Shown: positions 17,316 through 26,479, numbered from the stretch's first letter. The stretch: 64,000 nt of DNA from Nocardia niwae NBRC 108934 = DSM 45340 (GCF_001613465.1 NZ_BDCK01000002.1:186001-250000); one strand, 5' to 3'. Program-made: numbers and translations. Notes: generated by a model from the letters alone, not told the origin.

Positions 17316-18552
17316 CGGATCCCGCCTTCTGCTCCGCCCGCTTCCGGGCCGCCTCCGTCAGCGTCGCGGCCAGGTCGAACCGGCCGGGATCGGGTCGATC
17401 GGGTTCGGCCGTGTACAGCCCGCGATGATCGTCGCCGGTCTGCAACTCCTCGTACAACTCCTCCGGGCCGTCGAGCAGCGACCGGATCGCCGTGTTCAGC
17501 ACCGCGACGAGCGGCACGGCCAGCAGACCGCCCGCGATCCCGCCGATCACCACGCCCGAGGTGATCGCCAGCACCACGGCCAGCGGATGGATGCTGACCG
17601 CGCGCCCGAGCAGCAGCGGTTGCAGCACATGCCCCTCCAGCTGCATCACCGCGATGATGATGCCGAGCACGATCAACGCGGTGACCAGCCCCTTCGTGAC
17701 CAGCGCGATGAACACCGCGATGAATCCGGCCAGGAACGCGCCGATGATCGGGATGAACGCGCCGATGAACACCAGTGAGGCCAGCGGCAGCGCCAAGGGC
17801 ACCCCGAGAATGGCCAGCCCGGCGCCGATGCCGATGGCGTCGACCGCGGCGACCACGACGGTCGCGCGCACGAATCCGACCAGCGTGCCGAACCCGAGCC
17901 GCCCAGCGGTGCGGACCCGCTCGCGATGGTCGGTGGGCACGATCCTGGTGACGAACTCCCAGATCTGGTCGCCGCCGTACAGGAAGAAGATCAGGATGAA
18001 CAGGGTCAGGAAGGTGCCGGTCAGCAATTCGCCGATCACGGTCGCGGTGGTGAGCGCCCCGCTGGTCAGGCTGTCCTGATTGGACTGGATCGCCTTGACC
18101 ACGGCGTCGCCCACGTTGCGGATCTGCTCGTTGCTCAGATGCAGCCTGCCGTTGATCAGCCAGTCCTGGATCTGATGGATGCTGTCGGTGAACTTGTTCG
18201 ACAGCTGCGGAACACCGGCGACGAACTGCTCCACGACGAAGGTCATGATGCCCGCGACCACGCCGATCGAGCCGACCAGCGCGACGAACACCCCCACCGC
18301 CCGCGGCACGCCCAAGCGCTGCATCCAGTCCACCAGCGGTGCGAGCAGCGCTGCCGCCAGCAGGCCGATGGCGAGCGGGATGACCACGGTCGCCAATTTC
18401 TGCACGATCGCCGTGACCGCGAGCGCCAGCGCGAACAGCACCAGCAGCCGCCAGCCCCATTCCGCCGACACCCGGACGATCGGGTGCACCGTCTCCGCGG
18501 CGGGCCGGGACAGGGTGATTTTCCGCTCTGGACTTGACTTCGCGTCGGTCAC
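17275..18552 (-). CDS. AI-2E family transporter
   Basis: This 425-residue membrane protein has about eight helices in the pattern of the AI-2E/PerM family: an N-terminal pair (LLVLFALALAVTAIV), a long amphipathic middle region, then GDQIWEFV, the GIGAGLAILGVPLALPL segment, and a P-rich loop GAFIPIIGAFLAG that is the family landmark. Members export small molecules or ions; the substrate is unknown here. A hydrophilic tail of 60 residues follows. GTG 18552 is preferred because the next possible start, ATG 18630, would leave only 30 bases to the divergent cyclase gene. It overlaps the kinase gene and is probably in one operon with it. Confidence 0.87.
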   Translation of the reverse strand: MTDAKSSPERKITLSRPAAETVHPIVRVSAEWGWRLLVLFALALAVTAIVQKLATVVIPLAIGLLAAALLAPLVDWMQRLGVPRAVGVFVALVGSIGVVAGIMTFVVEQFVAGVPQLSNKFTDSIHQIQDWLINGRLHLSNEQIRNVGDAVVKAIQSNQDSLTSGALTTATVIGELLTGTFLTLFILIFFLYGGDQIWEFVTRIVPTDHRERVRTAGRLGFGTLVGFVRATVVVAAVDAIGIGAGLAILGVPLALPLASLVFIGAFIPIIGAFLAGFIAVFIALVTKGLVTALIVLGIIIAVMQLEGHVLQPLLLGRAVSIHPLAVVLAITSGVVIGGIAGGLLAVPLVAVLNTAIRSLLDGPEELYEELQTGDDHRGLYTAEPDRPDPGRFDLAATLTEAARKRAEQKAGSDDDAQPGESSARD

Positions 18553-18662
18553 CTCGGTGAGCCTAACCGGCCCGGCCGGACCCTGTCCGCCGGCAGCGGC
18601 GGCGCGAACGGCGACCAGCGCCGCGGACATGCCGACATGATCGGAACGCTAGATTGGACCCC

Positions 18663-20216
18663 GTGTCAGCGCCCTTGGAAGCGGTCAAACAGACCATGCG
18701 AACGCGCTGGCCGCTGTACCTGACATCGATGCTGCTGGCGAACGCTTTCGGCGCGGTCCTGGTGTGGGCGTTCATCCAGTACGGGCTCCCGGTCCCCGAG
18801 GGTGAGGCCTCCGGTGCCAGGCGCACCGGCCTGCTCGTCCCTGCCGTCGTCTTCGTGGCAGGGGGCCTGCTCAGCATGGCCGCGTCCGCGCTGATGCTGC
18901 GCCCGGTGATGCGCTGGCAGATGCGCGGCGGTCCGCCGAGCCGCCAGGAGCAGATGGCCGCGCTGCACGCACCACTGCGCCAGGCGATCCTGCATCTCGC
19001 GCTGTGGCTGATCGGCGGCGCCGTGCTGGCCGCGCTGATCATCAGGGACACTCCCGCGCTGGCCGGCGCGGTCATCGTCACCGAGTGCATGGCCGCGACC
19101 ATCGTGTTCGGCTTCACCTACATGCTGGGCGAACGCATCCTGCGCCCGGTCGCGGCCCAGGCGCTGACCGAGGGCACCTTCGACCACACCCTCACCCCGG
19201 GCGTCGGCACCAGGATGGCGATGACCTGGGGCATGGGCACCTTCGCCCCCACCATCGCCATCGTGCTGCTGTGCGTCACCCAGATCTCCTCGGACGTGAA
19301 GTTCTCCGCACAGTCGCTGGCCATTTCCATCCTGCTGCTGTGCGGCGTGGTGATCATGCAGGCCCTCGCGCTGTCCATGCTCACCGGTTCGAGCATCTCC
19401 GACCCGGTGCGCCAGCTCAGCCAGGCCATCGACCGGGTCCAGGCCGGGGCGCGCGACGTGCAGGTCGAGGTCTTCGACGGCAGCGAGATCGGTCTGCTGC
19501 AGGTCGGTTTCAACCGGATGATGGAGGAGGCCGCCAAGCGCCGCCAGCTCCAAGAGCTGTTCGGTCAGCACGTCGGCGAGGAGGTGGCGCAGCGGGCGCT
19601 GGACTACGGCACCGAACTCGGCGGCGAGACCCGGTTCGTCGCCGTGCTGTTCGTCGACATGGTCGGCTCCACCGCCACCGCGGCCGAACGCCCGCCCACC
19701 GAGGTGGTCAGCCTGCTCAACGAGTTCTTCCGCATCGTGGTCGACGTGATCGACCGCCACCACGGCTTCGTGAACAAGTTCGTCGGCGACGCGGCGCTGG
19801 CCATCTTCGGCGCGCCGCTGGATCGTCCGGACGCGCCGACCGCCGCGCTCGCCGCCGCGCGCGAACTGCGCGAAACCCTGCGGGAAGTGCCCGGCCTCGA
19901 TATCGGCATCGGCGTCTCGGCCGGCTTGGCCGTCGCGGGCAACATCGGCGCGGCCAACCGCTTCGAGTACACGGTGATCGGGGATCCGGTCAACGAGGCA
20001 TCCCGGCTCACCGAGCTGGCCAAAGAACGTCCCGGCCGAACGCTGGCCTCGGGCAGTGCGCTGTATTTCGCCGAGGAAAGCGAGCAGGACCAGTGGGAAA
20101 CCGGCGACGAGGTGCAGCTGCGCGGCAGACGCAGGAAAACGCTCCTGGCCTGGCCACGGGAACGGGCCGACGCGCACGACGATACCGATGTCGAAACGGT
20201 GCGTTCGTTAGGCTGA
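18663..20216 (+). CDS. Membrane-bound class III adenylate cyclase (HAMP-cyclase)
   Basis: This 517-residue protein has six membrane helices in the first 250 residues, a HAMP-like linker (SISDPVRQLSQAIDRVQAG), then a class III nucleotide cyclase domain. The catalytic residues are all visible: first metal Asp in VLFVDMVGST, second Asp in KFVGDAALAIFG with the adenine-selecting Lys, and the substrate and transition-state residues in VIGDPVNEASRL. It therefore should make cAMP. It matches the mycobacterial Rv1318c-Rv1320c/Rv3645 type. GTG 18663 is chosen; a TTG at 18654 is possible. It reads into the flippase-like gene with only four bases between them. Confidence 0.92.
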   Translation: MSAPLEAVKQTMRTRWPLYLTSMLLANAFGAVLVWAFIQYGLPVPEGEASGARRTGLLVPAVVFVAGGLLSMAASALMLRPVMRWQMRGGPPSRQEQMAALHAPLRQAILHLALWLIGGAVLAALIIRDTPALAGAVIVTECMAATIVFGFTYMLGERILRPVAAQALTEGTFDHTLTPGVGTRMAMTWGMGTFAPTIAIVLLCVTQISSDVKFSAQSLAISILLLCGVVIMQALALSMLTGSSISDPVRQLSQAIDRVQAGARDVQVEVFDGSEIGLLQVGFNRMMEEAAKRRQLQELFGQHVGEEVAQRALDYGTELGGETRFVAVLFVDMVGSTATAAERPPTEVVSLLNEFFRIVVDVIDRHHGFVNKFVGDAALAIFGAPLDRPDAPTAALAAARELRETLREVPGLDIGIGVSAGLAVAGNIGAANRFEYTVIGDPVNEASRLTELAKERPGRTLASGSALYFAEESEQDQWETGDEVQLRGRRRKTLLAWPRERADAHDDTDVETVRSLG

Positions 20217-20220
20217 CCGC

Positions 20221-21309
20221 GTGACGGCCGAAGGGGAACTGGCAGGCGATCCCACGCCGCCGCCCATGGCGGGTTCCCGCCGTGGCAGATTCCGCTGGCT
20301 GAAATGGGTGCTCGGCGCCGCGCTGCTGGCCCTGCTGATCGCCGAGGGCGTGTACCTCTGGCCGCGCCTGCACGAGTCCTGGCGCACGCTCACCGAGATC
20401 CACTGGGGTTGGCTGGCCGCAGCGATCTGGCTGCAGGCCGTGTCGATGAGCGGGTTCGGCCGGGTGCAGAAGCAGCTGCTCAACGCGGGGGGCGTCGCGG
20501 TGAGTCAGCGGAAGTCCGTCGCGGTGGTCTACGGCGCTACGGCGATGTCGGTGACCTTGCCCGCGGGCCAGGTGTTCTCCACCGCGTTCACCTACCGGCA
20601 GACCAGGCGCTGGGGCGCCAGTCCGATCGTCGCCTCCTGGCAGCTGGTGTTCTCCGGTGTGGTCGCCGCGGTGGGGCTGGCCTTGCTCGGTGTCGGCGGC
20701 ACACTGCTGGCGGGCGGGCGCGTCGGCCCGTTCAAGCTGATCCTCTCGGTGGCCGCGGTTGTCGCGCTGGTGTGGGCGGGCAACCACGTCTCGCGCCATC
20801 CCGGTTCGCTGGAGGCGCTGCTGCGCAAACTGCTGGCGCTGGTCAACCGGCTGCGCAAGCGCCCGCCGGAGTCCGGCGCCGCCAAGATCGAGGACGTGCT
20901 CGAGCAGCTGGAATCGGTGAAACTCGGCAAGCGCGACGGCGTCTTGGTCGCGCTCTGGGCGCTGATGCACCGTTTCGCCGACGTGGCCTGCCTCGGCGCG
21001 GCCTGTTACGCGGTGGGCGCCGATCCGCGCATCGCCGGTCTGCTGCTCGCCTTCGCCGTGGGCAAGGCGGTCGGGTCCATCCCCTTCGCGCCGGGCGGCA
21101 TCGTCTACGTCGACGCCACCCTGATCTACGGCCTCACCGCCGCGGCGGGACTGCCCGCCGCGCAGGCGGTCGCCGCGGCGTTCGTCTATCGCATGGTGAG
21201 CTTCATCCTGGTCGCGATCGCGGGCTGGATCGTTTTCCTGTTCCTGTTCCGCAGACGGCAGGCCGACGACGCGGAATTCGAGCGGGAGTTCGAGCAGCGG
21301 CGGCTGTGA
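20221..21309 (+). CDS. Flippase-like integral membrane protein (PF03706 type)
   Basis: This 362-residue protein has eight or so membrane helices and the features of the lysylphosphatidylglycerol-synthase transmembrane / UPF0104 family: IHWGWLAAAIWLQ near residue 60, a MSVTLPAGQVFSTAFTYR-like segment, LWALMHRFADVACLGAA, and the C-terminal FAPGGIVYVDATLIYGL followed by AFVYRMVSFIL. Only the membrane half is present, with no aminoacyl-transfer domain, so it may move a lipid-linked substrate rather than lysinylate lipids. GTG start, four bases after the cyclase stop, so the two genes are likely co-transcribed. The real substrate is unknown. Confidence 0.82.
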   Translation: MTAEGELAGDPTPPPMAGSRRGRFRWLKWVLGAALLALLIAEGVYLWPRLHESWRTLTEIHWGWLAAAIWLQAVSMSGFGRVQKQLLNAGGVAVSQRKSVAVVYGATAMSVTLPAGQVFSTAFTYRQTRRWGASPIVASWQLVFSGVVAAVGLALLGVGGTLLAGGRVGPFKLILSVAAVVALVWAGNHVSRHPGSLEALLRKLLALVNRLRKRPPESGAAKIEDVLEQLESVKLGKRDGVLVALWALMHRFADVACLGAACYAVGADPRIAGLLLAFAVGKAVGSIPFAPGGIVYVDATLIYGLTAAAGLPAAQAVAAAFVYRMVSFILVAIAGWIVFLFLFRRRQADDAEFEREFEQRRL

Positions 21310-21346
21310 CCGCGACCGCATCCGGATCCCCGTTACGCTGGCCCGC

Positions 21347-21748
21347 GTGCGGAAACTACTGCCCTTCGTGCTCGATACGCTGCTCGTCGTCGTCTTCTGC
21401 GCGATCGGCAGGCGCAGCCACGACGAGGCGGTGCTCGCCGGGCTGCTGCGCACCGCGTGGCCGTTCGCCACGGGATTGGTCCTCGGCTGGCTGGTCGTGG
21501 TGTCGCTGCGATGGCGCACCGCCGCCGCCGACGCGCGGTTCGACATCGCCGCCCTGTGGCCCGCGGGCGTCGTCATCTGGGCGTGCACCCTGGTCGGGGG
21601 CATGTTGCTGCGGGTGATCAGCGGTCAGGGCACGGCGGTCAGCTTCATGCTGGTGGCAGGCGTCGTGCTCGCGGTGTTCCTGCTCGGCTGGCGGGCGGTG
21701 TCCGAAGCCGTGCGGCGATCACGGCTCCGGAGTCGCCAGCGCCTGTAG
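21347..21748 (+). CDS. DUF3054 membrane protein
   Basis: This 133-residue protein has four hydrophobic helices and begins with LLPFVLDTLLVVVFCAIGRRSHDE, the family landmark of DUF3054. The last 12 residues are Arg-rich. Function is unknown; homologues are small inner-membrane proteins in actinobacteria. It has a GTG start 37 bases after the flippase-like gene and is probably the third gene of that transcript. Its 3' end overlaps the 3' end of the convergent penicillin-binding-protein-like gene by 30 bases. Confidence 0.85.
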   Translation: MRKLLPFVLDTLLVVVFCAIGRRSHDEAVLAGLLRTAWPFATGLVLGWLVVVSLRWRTAAADARFDIAALWPAGVVIWACTLVGGMLLRVISGQGTAVSFMLVAGVVLAVFLLGWRAVSEAVRRSRLRSRQRL

Positions 21749-23398
21749 CATCCTGGCCGCCATCCGCGCGGTCGCGTCCTTGCTGTCCACGTCGTTGATG
21801 TGGATCGCGAAGACCAGATCGCCCATCGCCCCGATCAGCCACCCGTCCGGGCCCGCGGTCGCGGCGAACGCGTCGACGTCGCGGTAGCGGCGCACACTCG
21901 CCAGCTCCGGCGCGTTGGAGGCGTCGCGGAGCATGCCGCGCAGCCGGTCGGCGGCCTGCGGCGGCAGCGGGTCGAGCCGGGCATCGGTGGCGCTGGGGCG
22001 ACCGGCCTCGATCATCGGCGGCGGCACCTCCCCGCGCACGATCGTGGCCGCGGCGATGGCCATGCCGAACGGGCTGGCCAGCACGGCGTCCGAACCGCCA
22101 CCTTGCACCACCTGCTCGGCGCTGCGTCCCGCGATGGCCAGACGGCCGGTGACCTCGTCGAGGCCGGGGACCTTGAAGTCGATGCCGACGCCCAGCGCGG
22201 TCGCCGCCTCGGCCGCGTCCTGCACCGACACGTCCTGCGGCGCTTTGCCCTTGGCCGACGCCGCGACCGCGCGGAACAGCTCCATGGCGCCGCCCACCGG
22301 ATACAGCCCGGTGAACGCCACCGACCCGTGCTCACTGGCCTGGCTGTTCTGTGCGACGGCCACCACCGCCCCGGTCGACGGCTGGATCGCCACGATCGAG
22401 GCCTGCGTGGGCACGCTGACCACCGCGTCCTCGGCGGCACGCTGCAAGCGCTGGTCCATCGTGCCCGCGATGTCCGGTCCCGGCGGGCCCTGCTGGCCCG
22501 CGAGCTGGGTGATGAACCGCCCGTCCGGCTCGAACAGCTGGACGCCCCATCCGGAGTGCGCCTCCTGGCTTTCCTGCTGCACCTTGCGCAGCGCGTCCAG
22601 CATCGGCGACCAGACCCGGCGGTCGGCGGAGATCAGCCGGGGCTGCTTCTCCAGCACCACGCCGGGAATCGGCGCCATCCGCGGTTCCAGGATCGCGAAG
22701 TCACCCTCGCGCAGGTTCACCGCGACGATGGGCTTGCCCTGCGAAGTGGCCAGCTGTTGCATCAGCGACGGCCCGGTGATCAACGGCGCGACCGGCTCGA
22801 TCGCCTTGGCCAGCGCGTCGGTCGACGCGATCGGGTCGGGCATCTTGGCGGGGTCGAGCTTGACGACGTTGATGACCTGCTCGGTCATCAACGGCGCGCC
22901 GGCGATGTCGTTGACCCGCGGCGCAGGCGTCGGGTAGGTGCGCACCAGCTGCACGGTCCGGTTGTGCGTGAGCTGGGGCATCACGACCGCGGGCTCCCAG
23001 GAGATCCGCCAGCCGATGGCCAGCTTGCGCACATTGCCTTCCAGGCTGTAGTTCCAGGTCTTCTTCTCGCCGAAGCTCCACTCGACGTCCATGCTGAAGA
23101 TCGCCGACTGCGCGTCGAGACCGATGAACTGGGTCTTGCGGTAGTCGACCTTGGCGCCCTGGAGCCCGGTAAACATTTGCTTGAGGGTTGCTGTGGCCGC
23201 AGTGGGATACGACGTCAGGTCTGCCGCCTTGGTGTAGTCCTGATCGTCGAGCAGATCGGTGAAGCGCTCCACGACCGCTTCGGCTTCGTTCTGCTTCTCG
23301 TGTATCCCGCACGACCCGATCCCGAGCGCGAGCGCCGCCACCCCCATGAGTGCCATTGCGCCGCGAACACGAAAGCGGCGGGATCCCCACACGTCCAT
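21719..23398 (-). CDS. Penicillin-binding-protein-like lipoprotein lacking catalytic residues
   Basis: This 559-residue protein has an N-terminal lipoprotein signal ending in LGIGSC (Cys near residue 31), an NTF2-like MecA_N domain (residues 40-150), a PBP dimerisation domain (EQVINVVKLDPAKM onward) and a transpeptidase-like domain from about residue 325. This is the layout of mycobacterial Rv2864c-type class B PBPs. The active site is gone: where SxxK should follow YPPG, the sequence reads YPVG then G370-A-M-E373, and the KTG box is replaced by ATAGPDGW. It cannot act as a normal transpeptidase or be acylated by beta-lactams at that serine. It may act as a scaffold or sensor in cell-wall synthesis. 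Confidence 0.88.
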   Translation of the reverse strand: MDVWGSRRFRVRGAMALMGVAALALGIGSCGIHEKQNEAEAVVERFTDLLDDQDYTKAADLTSYPTAATATLKQMFTGLQGAKVDYRKTQFIGLDAQSAIFSMDVEWSFGEKKTWNYSLEGNVRKLAIGWRISWEPAVVMPQLTHNRTVQLVRTYPTPAPRVNDIAGAPLMTEQVINVVKLDPAKMPDPIASTDALAKAIEPVAPLITGPSLMQQLATSQGKPIVAVNLREGDFAILEPRMAPIPGVVLEKQPRLISADRRVWSPMLDALRKVQQESQEAHSGWGVQLFEPDGRFITQLAGQQGPPGPDIAGTMDQRLQRAAEDAVVSVPTQASIVAIQPSTGAVVAVAQNSQASEHGSVAFTGLYPVGGAMELFRAVAASAKGKAPQDVSVQDAAEAATALGVGIDFKVPGLDEVTGRLAIAGRSAEQVVQGGGSDAVLASPFGMAIAAATIVRGEVPPPMIEAGRPSATDARLDPLPPQAADRLRGMLRDASNAPELASVRRYRDVDAFAATAGPDGWLIGAMGDLVFAIHINDVDSKDATARMAARMLQALATPEP

Positions 23399-23774
23399 GT
23401 CGCCCACTCTTCACTCTTGTCACTCCAGTAACAAGACCACCGTACCCGAAAAAGACCAGACCGCGATGCCTCCGTAGCGCGGACGTTACCCATGCTCAGC
23501 ATCCCAATTCTGCCCCGGGATCTTGCATCTCGGGGGGCCTTTCATGATCATCGCCCAGCCGGTCGGCGGCAACCGGCGCCGCTACCGTACCGGCCTTCTC
23601 GAAAAGTCGCGCGGTTACCACCGCCCTCGACGTTTCGAATCAATAAATACCCCGAAGGGTGCGGATCGAAGCAATCGGACCCCTGTTCGCACACAGCGGA
23701 CACCCGAGCGGCGCATTGAGAAGTAATCTTGTAATCATTGAAAGCACCGCACCACAGTAAGTAGGTGACCCATC
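23399..23774. other. 376-base divergent intergenic region
   Basis: This stretch separates the PBP-like gene (left-reading) from the conserved hypothetical gene at 23775. The part from about 23635 to 23774 is AT-rich for this genome and should hold the promoter of the right-hand gene. I find no repeat, RNA element or convincing small gene in it. Confidence 0.4.
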
Positions 23775-24374
23775 ATGAGAAACGCACACCGCGGCCGGGG
23801 CTTCGGGCGGACAGGGGGCTGGCAGCAGGCCGATCTGCCGGATCCGTCGGACGTGCCCGACTGGTTCGCCGGAAGATTGCCAAATGACTGGTTCACCGGC
23901 CCGCCGGTAATCGAGGTCGACCGGGACGAAATCGTCGTCATCGGGGAGCTGCCGATTCCGCAGCCGGAGAAGAAGCCGGACGCCGACGACGCGGAGGCTC
24001 CGACCGAAGAAGTACCGCGCGCGACGAAGGAGGGCGCGGTCGCCCGGTTCCGCGAGTCGACCCGGCCGGCCCGCATGCAGATCGCGAACGAAGCGCAGCA
24101 CCGCTACCGGCGCAATGTGGCCTGGGGCGTGTCGGTGGACGGGGAGCGGATCATGTTCACCCACCTCGCCGTCCCCGTCATGACCCGCCTGCGCCAGCCG
24201 GAACGCAAGGTGCTCGACACCTTGGTCGACGCCGGCGTAGCCCGTTCCCGCGCCGACGCGCTGGCCTGGACGGTGAAGCTGGCGGGCAAGCACGCCGAGA
24301 CGTGGCTGGAGGAACTGCGCGAGGCCATGCGCAAGGTCGACGACCTGCGCTCGGAAGGTCCGCAGGGGCTGTAG
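23775..24374 (+). CDS. Conserved actinobacterial hypothetical protein
   Basis: This 199-residue protein has an acidic, Trp-containing N-terminal region (DVPDWFAGRLPNDWFTGPP near 25-45, then VDRDEIVVIGELP), a Pro/Glu/Asp linker, and a basic helical C-terminal half (RSRADALAWTVKLAGKHAE near 155-175) that resembles a small DNA-binding or RHH-like helix pair. I recall similar proteins in many mycolic-acid bacteria but no known function. The ATG is clear although the ribosome site is weak. The next gene, aroQ, starts 42 bases downstream on the same strand. Confidence 0.75.
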   Translation: MRNAHRGRGFGRTGGWQQADLPDPSDVPDWFAGRLPNDWFTGPPVIEVDRDEIVVIGELPIPQPEKKPDADDAEAPTEEVPRATKEGAVARFRESTRPARMQIANEAQHRYRRNVAWGVSVDGERIMFTHLAVPVMTRLRQPERKVLDTLVDAGVARSRADALAWTVKLAGKHAETWLEELREAMRKVDDLRSEGPQGL

Positions 24375-24416
24375 CCGGTCGGGTCCGGCGTCGGGCGGCG
24401 CGGTATCTTGCCGTGC

Positions 24417-24866
24417 ATGGCTGCGACCGCGACGCCGGGCCCGATCCTGGTTCTGAACGGACCGAACCTGAACATGCTCGGCATCCGGCAACCGGAGGTG
24501 TACGGGTCCGCGACGCTGGACGACGTCGTGCGGTTGTGCGAGCGGACCGCGGCGAAGTTCGACCGGAAGGTCGTCGCCTTCCAGTCCAACTCCGAAGGCG
24601 CGCTCATCGACCGCATCCACCAGGCGCGGGGCGCCGAGTCGGGCATCGTGATCAATCCCGGCGGACTCACCCATACCTCGGTGGCGCTCCGGGACGCGCT
24701 GGTGATTCCGGAACTCCCGATCGTCGAGGTGCACATCAGCAACGTGCACGCGCGCGAGGAGTTCCGGCAGCACTCCTACATCTCCGCGATCGCCACCGCG
24801 GTGATCGCGGGGATGGGCATCCAGGGTTACGCCGCCGCCATCGAGTTCCTGGCCCGTCCGCGCTAG
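24417..24866 (+). CDS. aroQ: Type II 3-dehydroquinate dehydratase
   Basis: This 149-residue enzyme removes water from 3-dehydroquinate to give 3-dehydroshikimate in the shikimate pathway. Family signatures are complete: [21 protein letters not shown] at the N-terminus with the lid residues, [11 protein letters not shown], the catalytic region [16 protein letters not shown], and [21 protein letters not shown] with the active-site His near the end. It should form a dodecamer like other type II enzymes. ATG 24417 is chosen over an upstream in-frame start nine bases earlier. The other aro genes are not nearby. Its stop shares CTAG (24863-24866) with the stop of the convergent gene. Confidence 0.95.
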   Translation: MAATATPGPILVLNGPNLNMLGIRQPEVYGSATLDDVVRLCERTAAKFDRKVVAFQSNSEGALIDRIHQARGAESGIVINPGGLTHTSVALRDALVIPELPIVEVHISNVHAREEFRQHSYISAIATAVIAGMGIQGYAAAIEFLARPR

Positions 24867-25309
24867 TTCAGCCGGAAGACCGGGAACCCGGGCGCGATAG
24901 CGGCGAGTTCCTCGTCGGTGGCGTCCTTGGTCACGCCCTCGAAGAACTTCCCGACCTCCCAGCCCCACTTCTGCAAGTAGAGGCGCAGCAGCGGCACCTT
25001 GTCGGCGTCGGCCACCTCGGTGGCGGTGAACGTCTCGACCTTGCGGCCGAGCCGCAGCTCGCCGCCACCCGCCACGCGCAGGTTGCGCACCCACTGCGTG
25101 TGCCCGCGCGGAGCGACCAGGAAGCGCTGGCCGTCTTCGCGCACCATCAGGTTGACCATCGTGGTGCGCCACTCGCCGCTCTTGCGCCCACGCACCGCGA
25201 GCAATCGCGACCCCATCACGCTGATGCCGAGCTTCGGCAGCAGGTTGGCGATCCGGTTGAAGACCGCGTCGAATCCGGCGGGGCCGATGTAGCGGGTGCT
25301 GAGGTCCAT
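24863..25309 (-). CDS. F420-type nitroreductase family (DDN-like) protein
   Basis: This 148-residue protein has the split-barrel signature of the deazaflavin-dependent nitroreductase (DDN) family: [22 protein letters not shown] near residue 35-56, then [28 protein letters not shown]. Members bind coenzyme F420 or haem and reduce quinones or nitro compounds. ATG 25309 has AAGGAG upstream; the open frame reaching further upstream is unrelated. The upstream region carries two related palindromes (25325-25337, 25378-25390), so it is probably under a TetR-type repressor. Confidence 0.88.
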   Translation of the reverse strand: MDLSTRYIGPAGFDAVFNRIANLLPKLGISVMGSRLLAVRGRKSGEWRTTMVNLMVREDGQRFLVAPRGHTQWVRNLRVAGGGELRLGRKVETFTATEVADADKVPLLRLYLQKWGWEVGKFFEGVTKDATDEELAAIAPGFPVFRLN

Positions 25310-25324
25310 GACCACTCCTTGTTG

Positions 25325-25390
25325 TGAGCGCTGCTCTCTATAGAGAGAAGTGTTCCACGCCGGGTGCGGCAAAGTCAAGAGCAGTGCTCT
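25325..25390. promoter_or_regulatory. Paired TetR-type operator-like palindromes upstream of nitroreductase
   Basis: AGAGCAGTGCTCT at 25378-25390 is a perfect odd palindrome. TGAGCGCTGCTCT at 25325-25337 matches it at 10 of 13 positions and lies 53 bases away, close to five helical turns. Next to the second copy is a separate 14-base palindrome, CTCTCTATAGAGAG (25334-25347). The region lies just upstream of the nitroreductase start. No TetR gene is present within several kilobases, so the regulator must be elsewhere. Confidence 0.5.
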
Positions 25391-25400
25391 CTTTATGGAG

Positions 25401-25463
25401 CGGTTCGCGTCGACGAAAGCGAACCGGCCTCGCGAAGCCGGTCGGCTCCTCGCGCGGACGAGG
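25401..25463 (-). terminator. Hairpin cluster downstream of imine-reductase-like gene
   Basis: CGGTTCGC (25401-25408) pairs exactly with GCGAACCG (25419-25426). CCTCG (25448-25452) pairs with CGAGG (25459-25463), and ACCGGC (25423-25428) with GCCGGT (25437-25442). These lie directly after the stop of the left-reading imine-reductase-like gene and probably end its transcript. No clear T run follows, so termination may be Rho-dependent or L-shaped. Confidence 0.4.
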
Positions 25464-25499
25464 AACCGGCCGGCTCGGCGAGGCCGGATGACGGGGTGG

Positions 25500-26375
25500 T
25501 CAGGGGTTGCGGAGGAGGGCGTAGGTGGAGATGGGCTTTCCGGCCTCCTCGCTGGCAGCGACGGCCTTGCGCCACAGCTCCTGGGCCGTGTGCGAGAGCA
25601 CGGCGTCCACGCCGACTTCTTCACTCGCGTCGATGACGTGCTGCGCCCCCGCGTCCATCATCTTCAGGCTCGCCGTCGAAGCCCAGCCGCCGTTCTGATT
25701 GGCAACCGAGAACTCCTCCATGAAATAGGGGAATGCGGCGGCCGAGCGGATCGCGAAGGGAACGAAGGTGGCGATGTCGTGACCTGAGCGGTCGATCATC
25801 GCCGTGGCCTGGTCGAAGGCGAGCAACCAGGGATGGAAGATGGTCAGCAGTCCCTGGTAGAAGACCTGCGCCAAGCCATCGTCGGCGCCGAGGTACTCCT
25901 GCGGGCTCAACGGCCGCAGCAACTCGGCGTGCGCGTCGAACACCGCACGCGGGCCGCTGTAGAAGATGTAGGACGCCGGATGCGTGATGTTGTCCCCCGC
26001 CGACATGACGCCGCCGGAGAGGAATTGCGCACCGTGCGAGCGCACCCACTCCGCGCCCCGGCGGGCCTTCTCCGGCGAATCGGACGACAGGTTCGCGATC
26101 ACTTTGCCCTCGAGGTGGCCGGTTGCCGGGCCCAGCACGTCGTACATCGCCGCGTAGTGGGTGAGGCTGAGCACGGTGACCTCGTTGGCGTCGAGCGCCT
26201 CGGCGACGGTCGCGGCGCGCTTCGCGCCGAGTTCGACCATGGCGTCGACCTTCTCGGGGCTGCGGTTCCACACCGTCACCTCGACGCCCGCGGCCAGGAA
26301 GGCCCGGACCATCGCCTGCCCCATCGGCCCCAGGCCCACGACGGAGACAGTGCGGGCGGTGGTCTGCTCGGACAT
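25500..26375 (-). CDS. Imine-reductase-like NAD(P)-binding oxidoreductase
   Basis: This 291-residue protein has an N-terminal Rossmann domain (VSVVGLGPMGQAMVRAFLAAG at about 10-30, then VTVWNRSPEK) and a helical C-terminal domain, as in beta-hydroxyacid dehydrogenases and imine reductases. The segment GGVMSAGDNITHPASYIFYSG and GADDGLAQVFYQGLL matches imine reductases better than 6-phosphogluconate enzymes, and the length fits (about 290). The residue near the active site, usually Asp or Tyr in imine reductases, looks to be Tyr in VFYQ. ATG 26375 is preferred over an upstream frame of 17 codons. It diverges from an HxlR regulator, which likely controls it. Confidence 0.82.
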   Translation of the reverse strand: MSEQTTARTVSVVGLGPMGQAMVRAFLAAGVEVTVWNRSPEKVDAMVELGAKRAATVAEALDANEVTVLSLTHYAAMYDVLGPATGHLEGKVIANLSSDSPEKARRGAEWVRSHGAQFLSGGVMSAGDNITHPASYIFYSGPRAVFDAHAELLRPLSPQEYLGADDGLAQVFYQGLLTIFHPWLLAFDQATAMIDRSGHDIATFVPFAIRSAAAFPYFMEEFSVANQNGGWASTASLKMMDAGAQHVIDASEEVGVDAVLSHTAQELWRKAVAASEEAGKPISTYALLRNP

Positions 26376-26479
26376 GATGTGTTCCTTCGGTTCTCGTCGG
26401 TTACTTGCGTCGGCGCCGGTGTTCATCGTCGTTCCCGCAGGTAGGGTCGGGAAGACCGAACGTCGAGGTGCGGTTGCTT

